DNA from: Endotrypanum monterogeii
Lineage: Eukaryota; Euglenozoa; Kinetoplastea; Trypanosomatida; Trypanosomatidae
Reading direction: 5' to 3'
Assembly: GCA_000333855.2 (NCBI GenBank)
Contig: CM007319.1
Location: forward strand, 1,462,694-1,526,693
DNA: 64,000 nucleotides
Shown here: positions 30,778 through 39,663 of the stretch, one piece after another
How the letters are laid out: the number at the start of each line of letters is the position of its first letter
How positions within the stretch are numbered: the first letter of the stretch is position 1
Position numbers and translations under genes: made by a program
The notes under the pieces: generated by a model
Databases searched by the model: none
Told to the model about the DNA's origin: nothing
What the model saw: the letters and a program-made list of their open reading frames with translations, nothing else

Positions 30778-33700
30778 ATGCTCGGTACTGTTGATTCCAT
30801 CGACTACGATGGGGACCGCTTGCGGAAAGTGGTGTTGAGATTTCCTCCTTTGCGCAACGGCGACTCGGATATAGTAAAGGAGGTGCAGTCGTGCGAACGC
30901 ATCGGCCAAGGATCCTTCGGCACTGTGTATCGCGCCGTCTGTGATGATTACCCGCGCCTTGCCCTGAAAATTTCAACAGGCAAGAGCACGCGGCTTCGTC
31001 AGGAGCTTGAGGTGCTTAGCCGCGTCTGCACCAAAGGTCGACTCCTTCTCCCGCGCTTCGAGTTTGGGGCGCTTAATAAGACGGCGGACTTGATCGTGAT
31101 CGGTATGGAGCTGTGTGTGCCGAGCACGCTGCACGATCTTCTTCTTAGTACTCGTATAACGAGTGAAGCGGAAATGCTTTTCATGGCGTATCAGGTGGTT
31201 CAGGCCGTCTCGTACGTACATATGGAGGGATGCATCCATCGCGACATCAAGCTGCAGAACTTCGTCTTTGACCTCGATGGCAATGTGAAGTTGATTGATT
31301 TTGGACTTGCCTGTACTTCTCTCAAGCCTCCGCCAGGCGACGTAGTGGCAGGCACGGTGTCTTTCATGTCCCCAGAAATGGCGCACAACGCTCTCTACAA
31401 GGACAAGCGCGTCAGCGTCGGCGTGGCTGCCGATGTGTGGTCGCTCGGGATCGTCCTCTTTTCTATATTTACCCAGCGGAATCCTTACCCGTCGACGGAG
31501 GCGCCGGTACAGGCACCGGTAAGTGCCTCCGACTGCACAAAAAACAGGTCTGGGGCGGCTGCGTCTGCGGCAGGCGGCGCTTGTCAGGGTGATACCACAA
31601 ACGACGTGGCGGGTGAAAGAGAAGACGGCGTTGGTCAACGGCAGCGCATGAACGAGCGTCTGCTGCGCCGTGTTGCAGCTGGTGACTGGCAGTGGCCTGT
31701 CGGTATCACGGTGTCGCAAGACTTGAGGCAGCTGGTAAGCTCCATTCTGGTTACGAACCCCGATGAGCGGCCGAGCGTGGAGACGATCCTGGCTAACAAG
31801 CTGTGGAACTTGCGACGACGCTATCCACCCGCAGCTGTTGTGGCGTTTCTCGGTGTGCAGGATGACTTCTTGCTGTCACACGATGAGGCGCACCTGTTGC
31901 GCGCGGTTGAAGAACGCAGCGCCGGGGTGACCGCGTCTCTGCTGAACAGCCGCCTTCACAGCCCTGATTCAGATACCACTGAGGAAAATGGCGATGCCCA
32001 GGCGCAACAGAACAGTTACAGCGGCAGCGTGCGCAACGGCGGTCTTTTCACGGCTGGCACAACTATTTCACCAGCGCGCAGCTCTCTCAAGGTTGTGCAG
32101 CGCTGCGGCGAGGGAGGAGTCGATGGTGCGGTTGCAGTGCAGGTGTACGACGTGCGCGCCAGCACCCGCAAGCGCAGCAAACCCATCCGCGAGATATCCA
32201 TTGTAATGGCGGAGGAGACAGCCAAGACCCAGCGCTCCAAGTCTGCCCGACGGGCCAAGAGCGCCGTGCCGGCTTCTTTGCTGAGTGGCACTTCACAAGA
32301 GGCGTCTGTGAAGGGGAAGGGACCAAGGGCAGCGTCAACTGGCATGGCGTTACAACCACGGGTGACCCTTGAGTCTGCTGATAACATCGACGGTGATGGT
32401 GACGAGGAAGGGGTTGTGGTAAGCCGAGGCTCAAACACGTCGCAGTACCACAATGGCAGTGTGTCACCTGTGCGACTGCAGGATGCTCTGGACACCGCCT
32501 GCTCCGCGGAAGCCGCGCAACCGGATGGCATGAACCGTCACAGGGAGGTAATAGAACCCTCTTGCGCTACGCCACCTCTGATGGGACGTGACGAACAGAA
32601 GCTGCTCATCGAACCAGTACTCTGCTCTTCATTTCCAATGGGATCAGCCGGGGGAATGCCCACCGGCTGCCAGCGAGGTGGTAGCCTAGAGCTCCTGGAA
32701 GATGTGGGGGCGCCAGTCCCAAGGAATGCAAAGTCAGCCTCATACGGAAGGGCTGTATCGAGACGCAAAAAAAAACGCGATACGTCCCTAATTCAGTCTT
32801 CCTCGGTGATTCCCAAAGGATGCAGCCGAGATGTATCTGTGGACGCATTGAGCAAAATGCCGGTGGAGGCGTCGGCCAACGTCGCCGTTCTGCTTCCTGC
32901 GAGCCTCACTGTATCACAACACTCGGCTGCACACACCTCGCCGCCGTCTACACCGCAGACACCAATCAGGCGAGTGGTGTCTGCGACCGCTTTGCCTATC
33001 CCTATCCCTTTCTCATCTGGACCCACGAGTCTCAAGGGGTCATCACGTGGGAGAAAGCGTGCACACCGTATGGCTCTTGAGCTTAGTTTGGATGTAATCT
33101 GGCACGACGAGGCAGATCATCGCCGCACGCTTTCAGCGATGCTTCTTGTTGAGCATGCTTGGCTGCTCGCCAGCTTTCGACTCACTATTGAGGAGGACCA
33201 GGAGCGTTACAGTATCACTTGGCTCGCCGAGGAACAGGAAAAATCTGCCGCTCACCCACACCGCTTCAAGGAGGTTATGCAGGTCATGAACAAAAGATAT
33301 CAGTACGGGTTCGTCTGTGACATCTGCGATTACGAGTTTCTCCCAGCCGGTCCAGACGAAAAAGACTTGCATTTTTTCCATTGCCCATGTGGTCGAGACC
33401 TTTGTCCAGATTGCTACACGGCGTACCAACGGCAATGCACGTGCTCCTGCTGTCGTGTGGTGCATTCAAACAGTTGTGTGCTGCGGGAGCACCTCCTACA
33501 GACCGGCGGGATGCCCTTCTACAGCGAGCTTGGGCAAAGAAGTGTGGTTGTCCACGCAGGGAATGTACGGGGGTCGCTCCAAATGGCTGCCAACGTAGAC
33601 GAGGAAAATCTGGGCAGGGTTGGAACATCGGCAGCGTCGGCGCAGCCGCGTGGTCGTGGCCGGCCGCCCAAGCAGGGTAAGGTCTGCTCCCCAGTGAAGC

Positions 33701-34677
33701 AGAAAGGCATACGGGCAGCCAAAGACTCCAAGCGTCGGCGCAGTGGTGCGCAGAGCGCTGTGGACGTGGGCGACGGTGGGGTCGATGAGCTGGCTTGTAT
33801 TCATCTACCACGAATGTCTATTGCGGCGATGCATCAACAAGAAGAGCGCGTACGCAGGCCTGCGCCAACGGCAGCAGCACCGTCAACGCAACGGCCAGAG
33901 GACGTGACACTGATGCAGCGACCGGTGGAGAGCGTTCCGGAGGGCCCCTGGAGACCGTTTGCACGCTTCAAGAAAGATCGTGAGGATGAGGCAGCTCGGC
34001 AGCCCACGCCAGAGGAGCGCGACGCGTTACTGAACGGGGACTGGATTCGACATTTTTATCTCTTCCCACAAACCGAGCCAACGCACGCTGATGCCCCCGG
34101 GATGGTGTCAGGCAAGGAGGAGCCGCATGCCTTTGTGTATCACGCACAGCCAGGGCGCACTGGTGCTGTTTTTCTCACAAGCGACTTTCCAATGCACTCA
34201 GCGGTGTTTTCGATGCTGGAGCGACAATTCTTCGTCGTCAATCAAGTAGATATGCTGGAAGGGGCTGACGCCACATGCGCCATGTCACTGCTCAAGGCCA
34301 AAGGCCATCCCGAGCTCCGGTTTGCGTTTCATGCGCTGCAGGACATCGTTGCCTATGACACAAACATGCTGAAGCAGCAGCGCACCCCTGGTACGGTTTC
34401 CGTGTACCAAGCACCTCGCAGTGCATACAGCTGCAACGGCGAGCCTTTCCTGTATGTGCGGTGGTTTCGCTTCAACGCAGACCGAAGCCTCAGCGCCTTT
34501 CTCCTTTCTAACGGCGCCGTGCAGATTTATGTAAAGAATGAGTATGAGCTCCGTTGGTTCGATGAGAACCGAAAGTTCCTCATCCGCTACAACGGTGTGT
34601 GTGAACTCGTCAACGAGGAAACCTTCGCATTAGCTCCAGCGATTAATCATCTTCTGTACGACTCCTTCGACTGCTAG
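30778..34677 (+). CDS. KKT3: Kinetoplastid kinetochore kinase KKT3 (KKT2/KKT3 family)
   Basis: A 1299-residue protein. Residues about 38-360 are a protein kinase: I-G-Q-G-S-F-G-T-V-Y (from I42), K64 in A-L-K, H-R-D-I-K with D156, D-F-G with D174, and a Ser/Pro-rich insert at about 240-290. A long Ser-rich, probably disordered segment follows. Residues 847-900 are a Cys/His cluster (C847, C850, H865, H868, C869, C871, C876, C879, C887, C889, C891, C892) matching the zinc-binding central domain of KKT2/KKT3. Just after it is an AT-hook-like R-G-R-G-R-P-P-K (958-965) and an S-P-V-K motif (971-974). The last ~80 residues read as a divergent polo box (F-L-L-S-N-G-A-V-Q-I). This combination is known from KKT2 and KKT3, which mark centromeres constitutively in kinetoplastids. 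KKT3 rather than KKT2 rests on remembered gene order. Confidence 0.88.
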   Translation: MLGTVDSIDYDGDRLRKVVLRFPPLRNGDSDIVKEVQSCERIGQGSFGTVYRAVCDDYPRLALKISTGKSTRLRQELEVLSRVCTKGRLLLPRFEFGALNKTADLIVIGMELCVPSTLHDLLLSTRITSEAEMLFMAYQVVQAVSYVHMEGCIHRDIKLQNFVFDLDGNVKLIDFGLACTSLKPPPGDVVAGTVSFMSPEMAHNALYKDKRVSVGVAADVWSLGIVLFSIFTQRNPYPSTEAPVQAPVSASDCTKNRSGAAASAAGGACQGDTTNDVAGEREDGVGQRQRMNERLLRRVAAGDWQWPVGITVSQDLRQLVSSILVTNPDERPSVETILANKLWNLRRRYPPAAVVAFLGVQDDFLLSHDEAHLLRAVEERSAGVTASLLNSRLHSPDSDTTEENGDAQAQQNSYSGSVRNGGLFTAGTTISPARSSLKVVQRCGEGGVDGAVAVQVYDVRASTRKRSKPIREISIVMAEETAKTQRSKSARRAKSAVPASLLSGTSQEASVKGKGPRAASTGMALQPRVTLESADNIDGDGDEEGVVVSRGSNTSQYHNGSVSPVRLQDALDTACSAEAAQPDGMNRHREVIEPSCATPPLMGRDEQKLLIEPVLCSSFPMGSAGGMPTGCQRGGSLELLEDVGAPVPRNAKSASYGRAVSRRKKKRDTSLIQSSSVIPKGCSRDVSVDALSKMPVEASANVAVLLPASLTVSQHSAAHTSPPSTPQTPIRRVVSATALPIPIPFSSGPTSLKGSSRGRKRAHRMALELSLDVIWHDEADHRRTLSAMLLVEHAWLLASFRLTIEEDQERYSITWLAEEQEKSAAHPHRFKEVMQVMNKRYQYGFVCDICDYEFLPAGPDEKDLHFFHCPCGRDLCPDCYTAYQRQCTCSCCRVVHSNSCVLREHLLQTGGMPFYSELGQRSVVVHAGNVRGSLQMAANVDEENLGRVGTSAASAQPRGRGRPPKQGKVCSPVKQKGIRAAKDSKRRRSGAQSAVDVGDGGVDELACIHLPRMSIAAMHQQEERVRRPAPTAAAPSTQRPEDVTLMQRPVESVPEGPWRPFARFKKDREDEAARQPTPEERDALLNGDWIRHFYLFPQTEPTHADAPGMVSGKEEPHAFVYHAQPGRTGAVFLTSDFPMHSAVFSMLERQFFVVNQVDMLEGADATCAMSLLKAKGHPELRFAFHALQDIVAYDTNMLKQQRTPGTVSVYQAPRSAYSCNGEPFLYVRWFRFNADRSLSAFLLSNGAVQIYVKNEYELRWFDENRKFLIRYNGVCELVNEETFALAPAINHLLYDSFDC

Positions 34678-35413
34678 CGTGAGTGCGCGTCCGTGGGTTT
34701 GTATGTCTGTATGCCCGTGTGTGCGTGTGTGTGTGTGTGGAGGGGGGGCAAAAGTCTGAGCGCGGCGTATGGACTCCCCGTCGTTAGGCTTTCGTAGAGT
34801 TTAGTGCTATGTGGCTTGTCAGGGGGAAAAAAAAAGGTCGATGGAATTTTTTTTTTCCTGCAAGTCCGTTCTCTTCTTGTCAGCGCACCTGCTTTCTTCT
34901 TTTCATGCTTTTGTTTCACACACCATTCTACGGCTCATCTCTTCGCATACGTGCGCTTCTCTGCATGTTTCTTTTTTGTCTGTGCTTCCCTTGATCTCTC
35001 ACAATATTTGCTCTGACATGCAGCCTCCTCACTGCTCGACTGTGCTGCCGCTTTTGGCGCGTCCTCAGCTGTAAATGTGTGCGTGTTTTGGTAGATGCGA
35101 GCACACCATGTTGTGACCTCTCTTCAAGATGAACTCACATCTTTTTATGCCTCTCTCTTTTGTTTTCCTTTCACTACTTCTTGGAAATGTTTTTTCCGGG
35201 TCTTCCCGAAAACTTATTTTTTTTTCCTCTGAACTTCGCCACACCCTCACATGCGTATGTTTCCGCATATATGTTGTATCGAAGTTCTTCAGGCCACACT
35301 GAAAGAGAGCAGCCCCTCTTTTTTTTTTGTTTTTTTGCTCCTCTAGGGCGAACCGCACCAAAACGCTCAAAAAGGCGTCGGGTAGATACACTTTTTTTTT
35401 TTTCCTTGCGCGC
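34678..35413. other. Spacer between KKT3 and the RIIa/EF-hand gene
   Basis: No gene. A short GT array lies at about 34718-34738, and poly-T runs occur throughout, strongest at 35310-35345 and 35389-35405. Confidence 0.7.
35318..35346 (+). promoter_or_regulatory. Candidate trans-splice acceptor for the RIIa/EF-hand gene
   Basis: A T/C tract ending in CTCTAG. The AG at 35345-35346 is 67 nt before the ATG at 35414, and no AG follows the later T-run, so this site is the clear choice. Confidence 0.55.
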
Positions 35414-36253
35414 ATGTCCGCAGAAACGTTTCGCGAGCGTACCCTAGCGACGCGGTACCAGCCTCGCCAACATCTTCCCCCCAACTTCAGCAATGTGCTA
35501 AAGGAGTACGCGCGAGAGGTTCTGCGCAATCAGCCGTCAGATATTCTGGAATGGAGCGCCGTGTACTTTAAAAAATTGGCCCTGGAGACAGATCCGCTGC
35601 AGGCAAAGCAGCCGCCGCCGGATCACTACACCCCACTCGTCGATGACCCCGAGCGGGCAATGCTGGCGAACAAGATGGTGAAGGTGTTCTCAACGATGGA
35701 CTTGTCGGAGACGGGCCGGCTACCTGTGTCAGAGGTGCGGCGGACGTTGACGGATGCGTTTGAGTTGACGGAGTCTCAGACGCTGTATCTCATCGCGGCA
35801 CCGTTTACGACGATCTACCCGGACGACGGTAATCACGTGAGCGGTGATTTCATCGATTACTGCGCATTCTCCCATGCCGCAGTGCGCACTATTCAGTACT
35901 TTCAGCAACATCAAGACTTTTTATTTTGTGTAGACGCCAATGACGCCAGCGCGACAGTGCATGGCATGAACCGCTACGACGTTGAGCAAGGATTTTTGCG
36001 CATCTTCCGACTCCTCGATGAGGCGGGTACGGGACGTCTGCTTCTCCAGGATTACGAGAATGCACTGAAAAACGCGCCGTACCACCTGACTCACCGCGAC
36101 ATCCGCGTTCTGATGCTCGAGTGTGAGGAGTTCGGAGAGGACGGGTGCGGAAAGCCTCGCGAGGTCGAGTACGAGAAGGAGGTGCCACACATGTTCGAGC
36201 GTCTCCTGTTGGCTGAGGTTTTCAGCCTCTTCGACGAAGAAGTTCAGAGCTGA
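35414..36253 (+). CDS. RIIa-fold, EF-hand protein (radial-spoke RSP7-like)
   Basis: A 279-residue protein. Residues about 24-58 (N-F-S-N-V-L-K-E-Y-A-R-E-V-L, then Y-F-K-K-L) match the RIIa dimerisation/docking fold shared by PKA regulatory subunits and several sperm/flagellar proteins. Residues 96-107 form a good EF-hand loop (D-L-S-E-T-G-R-L-P-V-S-E) with acidic or oxygen ligands at positions 1, 3, 5 and 12. A second loop near 202 (D-E-A-G-T-G-R-L) is degenerate, with Ala at position 3. RIIa plus EF-hands is the layout of radial spoke protein RSP7, so an axonemal role is likely. It is not a PKA regulatory subunit, as there are no cyclic-nucleotide domains. The first ATG after the candidate acceptor is used as the start. 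Confidence 0.85.
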   Translation: MSAETFRERTLATRYQPRQHLPPNFSNVLKEYAREVLRNQPSDILEWSAVYFKKLALETDPLQAKQPPPDHYTPLVDDPERAMLANKMVKVFSTMDLSETGRLPVSEVRRTLTDAFELTESQTLYLIAAPFTTIYPDDGNHVSGDFIDYCAFSHAAVRTIQYFQQHQDFLFCVDANDASATVHGMNRYDVEQGFLRIFRLLDEAGTGRLLLQDYENALKNAPYHLTHRDIRVLMLECEEFGEDGCGKPREVEYEKEVPHMFERLLLAEVFSLFDEEVQS

Positions 36254-37415
36254 GGTACCACACAAAGATTTCTCCGACGCCACTTCCACCTCGTGGCAGC
36301 TGCTCGCATCTTGTCTGTCTCCACGTCCACCCCGTCCTGTACACCACATGCCCCAGTGCAGACATGTATCCTCAAAGGAGGAAGAGGCGGTTTCCATGTA
36401 AAAGAAGAAAAATGCATTCAACCCCAACGCAGAGAGAGAGAGAGAGAGAGATCAAAGAATCGATAAGAGGGCAACTAATTGTTTCTCAACGTACGCATAC
36501 CCCACCCCAGCACTCGGGCCCCGTTGGCCTGTGTCGCAGCGTTAGCGAGTTCTCGGCTCACACGAAGCATGTGTCTCGATGCTTCTTTGCTTTTTTTCTC
36601 CCTTCTCTTTTTTTTTACGTTTTCGGGTCACGCGCAAATGAGCGCTGTCTCCGATCCATGTGGGGCAGAGGTACGCACATCCTGTGCGCGATGTCCACGC
36701 GCCGCGTGTTTCTGTAGAAAGCGTAGACGATCCCTGTGCGCGTGCAAAAAAAAAAAACAGGAAGCTCTGTGAGTCACCAGAAAGGGAGGGTGCACGTGCA
36801 GCAGGCAATTATCACAAGCCGAAAAGGTTTTCGATGATTCTGCTCATGTCTCAGGCTCAGGGACCATCGAGGCAATTATGCTGATTCTTCCTCTCAGTCC
36901 GCCTCTTTTTTATTTGTTTCTGCGCATGTGATTCTAACGACCTTCTCACGTTCCACTCTGCTGCAGTGGGTGCTGTGCGTGTTAGGTTGATCAGCAGTCG
37001 CTTATGAAAGGGGTCTTCTTGCTTCCCCCCTCCTACAGCGGTTGTCGTGGAGTGGAGGAAGTGGGGTTGTATCATTACCTGCTTGGCATCTTAGCATATA
37101 TTTAGTATCTCTTATCCTATTTTTGTTGCCCCCCTCTCTTCGATTTCCACGTGATGCCAGGCAACCCCCCCCCCCCCCGTCGGTCCCTGAACAGCTCGAT
37201 CTCTACTCACAACTTCTACTGGCTGTTGGTCACACAGGCACATGCGAGTATCGTGAGCCTACTTGTCACGTCTTTGCATTTCATATTGCCTCCCCCTTTT
37301 TTTTTCTGTCTGATAAGGTCCTCCCTCTTCCCCATAAGTGTACACGCATACACTCGTATCACACACCGTCATATACACAACTATCCAGAGACCTTGAGTG
37401 ATCTCGAAAGGGCCT
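36254..37415. other. Spacer between the RIIa/EF-hand gene and ACL4
   Basis: No gene. A GA array lies at 36431-36451. Poly-T and C runs precede the candidate acceptor of the next gene at 37316-37317 (tract 37290-37310). Confidence 0.7.
36431..36451. repeat. (GA)n microsatellite
   Basis: A pure GA run on the + strand about 180 bp after the stop codon of the RIIa/EF-hand gene. It is one of very few purine-rich repeats on this strand. Confidence 0.85.
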
Positions 37416-38429
37416 ATGAACACTACTACGCTACTTGCTCTTGCTCAGGGCGCTGTGGATGCTGGTAATGTGAAAGCTGCGTGCGAGTTCTACGAGGTGG
37501 CTCTCTCCCAGGCTCCAAACAATGAGGAGGTGTTGGAGGCATATGCAGAGATCATGATACATTTTGCCCAAGACATCCCGCGTGCGCAGCAGATGCTTCG
37601 TCACGCCATTGAGCTTAACCCAGATCAGGGGTACGTCAAGTATCTGAACTTAGCGCAACTCTGTGAGGCAGAGGAGGCACTCAAGTGCTACGAAAAGGCA
37701 TACCAGGTGGCGAGTCTGATGTTACACGGATCCAGAAAAAAGAAGAAAAAGACGTTGCAGGAGACCATGGCGACCATCTGCTGCGCTGTGGCAGAGCTCT
37801 ACTTGACGGACCTTTGCTTCGCAGAAAATGCCGAGCAGTTGTGTGAACAGGCCGTGAACCGCGCACTCGAGCTGAATAGAGAAATCGTGGAGCCACATCA
37901 GCTCCAGGCATCTCTTCGCTTAAGTCAGTGTCGTCCTGACGAGGCACTACAGTCACTCCGTCGTGCTGTAGATCTTACGCATCGTCTCGGCGAGGAGCAC
38001 CAGCCCCCGTACGAGTCTAAGATTGAGCTAGCCCGGTTGCTGATGCAGGTAAACCCAGCAGAGGCATTCCAGTTTCTCCTTGAAGTGCTTCAGTATGGTG
38101 ACAATAATCCTTACGTATGGTTCCTGCTCGGTGAGTGCGCCCGTATGCGGGGTCGCTACGTCGACGCAGCACGCCTGCTGCGGCGTGCACGTGTTATGCT
38201 AGTCGTTTCCGGAGGTGATGCGAACGCTTTGGGCGAGGTGGATGCCGCCATCGGTGTTTTGGTGAAGGAAATGGGTGGCCCTGAGGCGGCGGCGCAGGTG
38301 ACTGACCTCGATCATCCCTATCCTCTTGAGCTGCTTCAACCAGAAGACGCCCAAGACGCAGAGGAGGATGGGGACGACAATTTAGCAGAGCCGGAGAGAG
38401 ACCCGTGCCAGGATGAGGAGGATGACTAG
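37416..38429 (+). CDS. ACL4: ACL4-like TPR chaperone of ribosomal protein uL4
   Basis: A 337-residue, all-helical TPR protein. Repeats at about residues 3-75 and 130-290 include the stretch V-A-E-L-Y-L-T-D-L-C-F followed by an acidic helix with C-E-Q-A-V. That block is characteristic of the Acl4 family, in which yeast Acl4 is the dedicated chaperone that captures nascent Rpl4 (uL4). The C-terminus is a long acidic tail (about 305-337), also typical and suited to shielding a basic ribosomal protein. A Lys-rich run (K-K-K-K-K-T) at about residue 108 may be a nuclear localisation signal. The ATG at 37416 is the first in frame; the upstream GTG is not a credible start. A perfect stem-loop lies 52 nt after the stop. 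The family call rests on remembered motifs. Confidence 0.8.
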   Translation: MNTTTLLALAQGAVDAGNVKAACEFYEVALSQAPNNEEVLEAYAEIMIHFAQDIPRAQQMLRHAIELNPDQGYVKYLNLAQLCEAEEALKCYEKAYQVASLMLHGSRKKKKKTLQETMATICCAVAELYLTDLCFAENAEQLCEQAVNRALELNREIVEPHQLQASLRLSQCRPDEALQSLRRAVDLTHRLGEEHQPPYESKIELARLLMQVNPAEAFQFLLEVLQYGDNNPYVWFLLGECARMRGRYVDAARLLRRARVMLVVSGGDANALGEVDAAIGVLVKEMGGPEAAAQVTDLDHPYPLELLQPEDAQDAEEDGDDNLAEPERDPCQDEEDD

Positions 38430-39663
38430 TCATCGAGTTTTTTTTTTTAATTCACCAACAGGAAATCAACCTGCTGCTTTCCCACACATACACGCCACCT
38501 CTCCGCACCTTTCTGATGAGGTGGCGTGTATGTGTGGCGCTTTCTCGCGGTGTGCTTCCTCAGACTGATCACCTTTCCTTCTTCTTTCCTGCGGTTTGTC
38601 TTCGCTCACTAGTTCATCTCTTGATCGTGTGAAGCACTCGCGTTGCATCTAAATGTTTGCGGATAAAGTCGATAACTTCACTGAAACACGAGCACACATC
38701 CATACCTACACCCACACCCATCATCATTCCTCGAGAGTGGTGCATTGCACACAAGGGGACGGGATGGGCGGGTCGGATATACAAATTCCACTTCCATACC
38801 GATGGTTGCAAGGCAGGCCAACCGAATAGGTTTCCATCCCCGCATCGCTTTCATGTTGCATGAGTCGATCATCTCTTGTTATCTGTCGAGTCTTTCTCGA
38901 GGTAAGCACCCTCAAATAAGGGGAGGGGGGGGGTGAGGAGGAATGGGTGGTTGCGCTAGTAGACACCCCTCTTTAAAGGCCTCTACTCGGCCATCGATCC
39001 CACCCTGGAATGCAATGTGAAGCAGCGTCGTCCTCTTTTTTTTTTTTGTGGAGGGGAGGGCTTCATCTCTTCTTGACGCTTATTCCCTACTTGAAAACTT
39101 TTTTCATATCCCACCGCTTCTTTCCCACCTTCCCCTTGTTTCCCGGACATTGGGTATTTCTTTCCACATTGATACACGATAACATCAAACGACGCTGGAC
39201 TGGATGTTGCCAGCAGCAGAACTCCGAAAACAGAAAGAAGGAATCCTTTTTTTTTTTTCTGACGAGGAGTACAAAAGCCGAAAGGGAGTTGCTCACCGGT
39301 GGTGCTCAAGCCCGTTTGCATCCTGTGAGCCTGAGCTGCGTTTACTGGGGAAGGGGGAGGGGGCTACCAGGGAAGAAGTTGTCTACGCACAAATACTCCT
39401 TCGAAAAATATTTAAAGAAAACAAAAACCTTTTCTATAGATACGCACACCCAAAGAAAGAATCTCAGGTGCTGGAGGTGACGGAGGTTTACAAAAAAAAA
39501 AAAAGAATTTCATCTCTAATTTCTAGACATTTGCGCCCACCAGCGGCTCTGGGGATACCCCTGAGCTGCCATCAACAATAGCCACACCATTCAGGAAAAC
39601 GGGGGGCTGAGCTTGATCAGTGCCTACCTTCCTTCGGATGTTTTCTTCGCGTTGTTCACCAGC
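38430..39663. other. Spacer after ACL4
   Basis: No protein-like ORF. It starts with a poly-T run and a perfect 20-bp inverted repeat (38482-38537). Later parts hold poly-T runs at 39037-39048 and 39247-39260 and a poly-A run at about 39491. Confidence 0.65.
38482..38537 (+). other. Perfect 20-bp stem-loop in the ACL4 3' UTR
   Basis: Left arm CCACACATACACGCCACCTC (38482-38501) and right arm 38518-38537 are exact reverse complements, separated by a 16-nt loop. The bases just outside the arms do not pair, so the repeat has sharp ends. It is 52 nt downstream of the ACL4 stop codon, so it should be in the 3' UTR and form a stable RNA hairpin. Confidence 0.9.
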
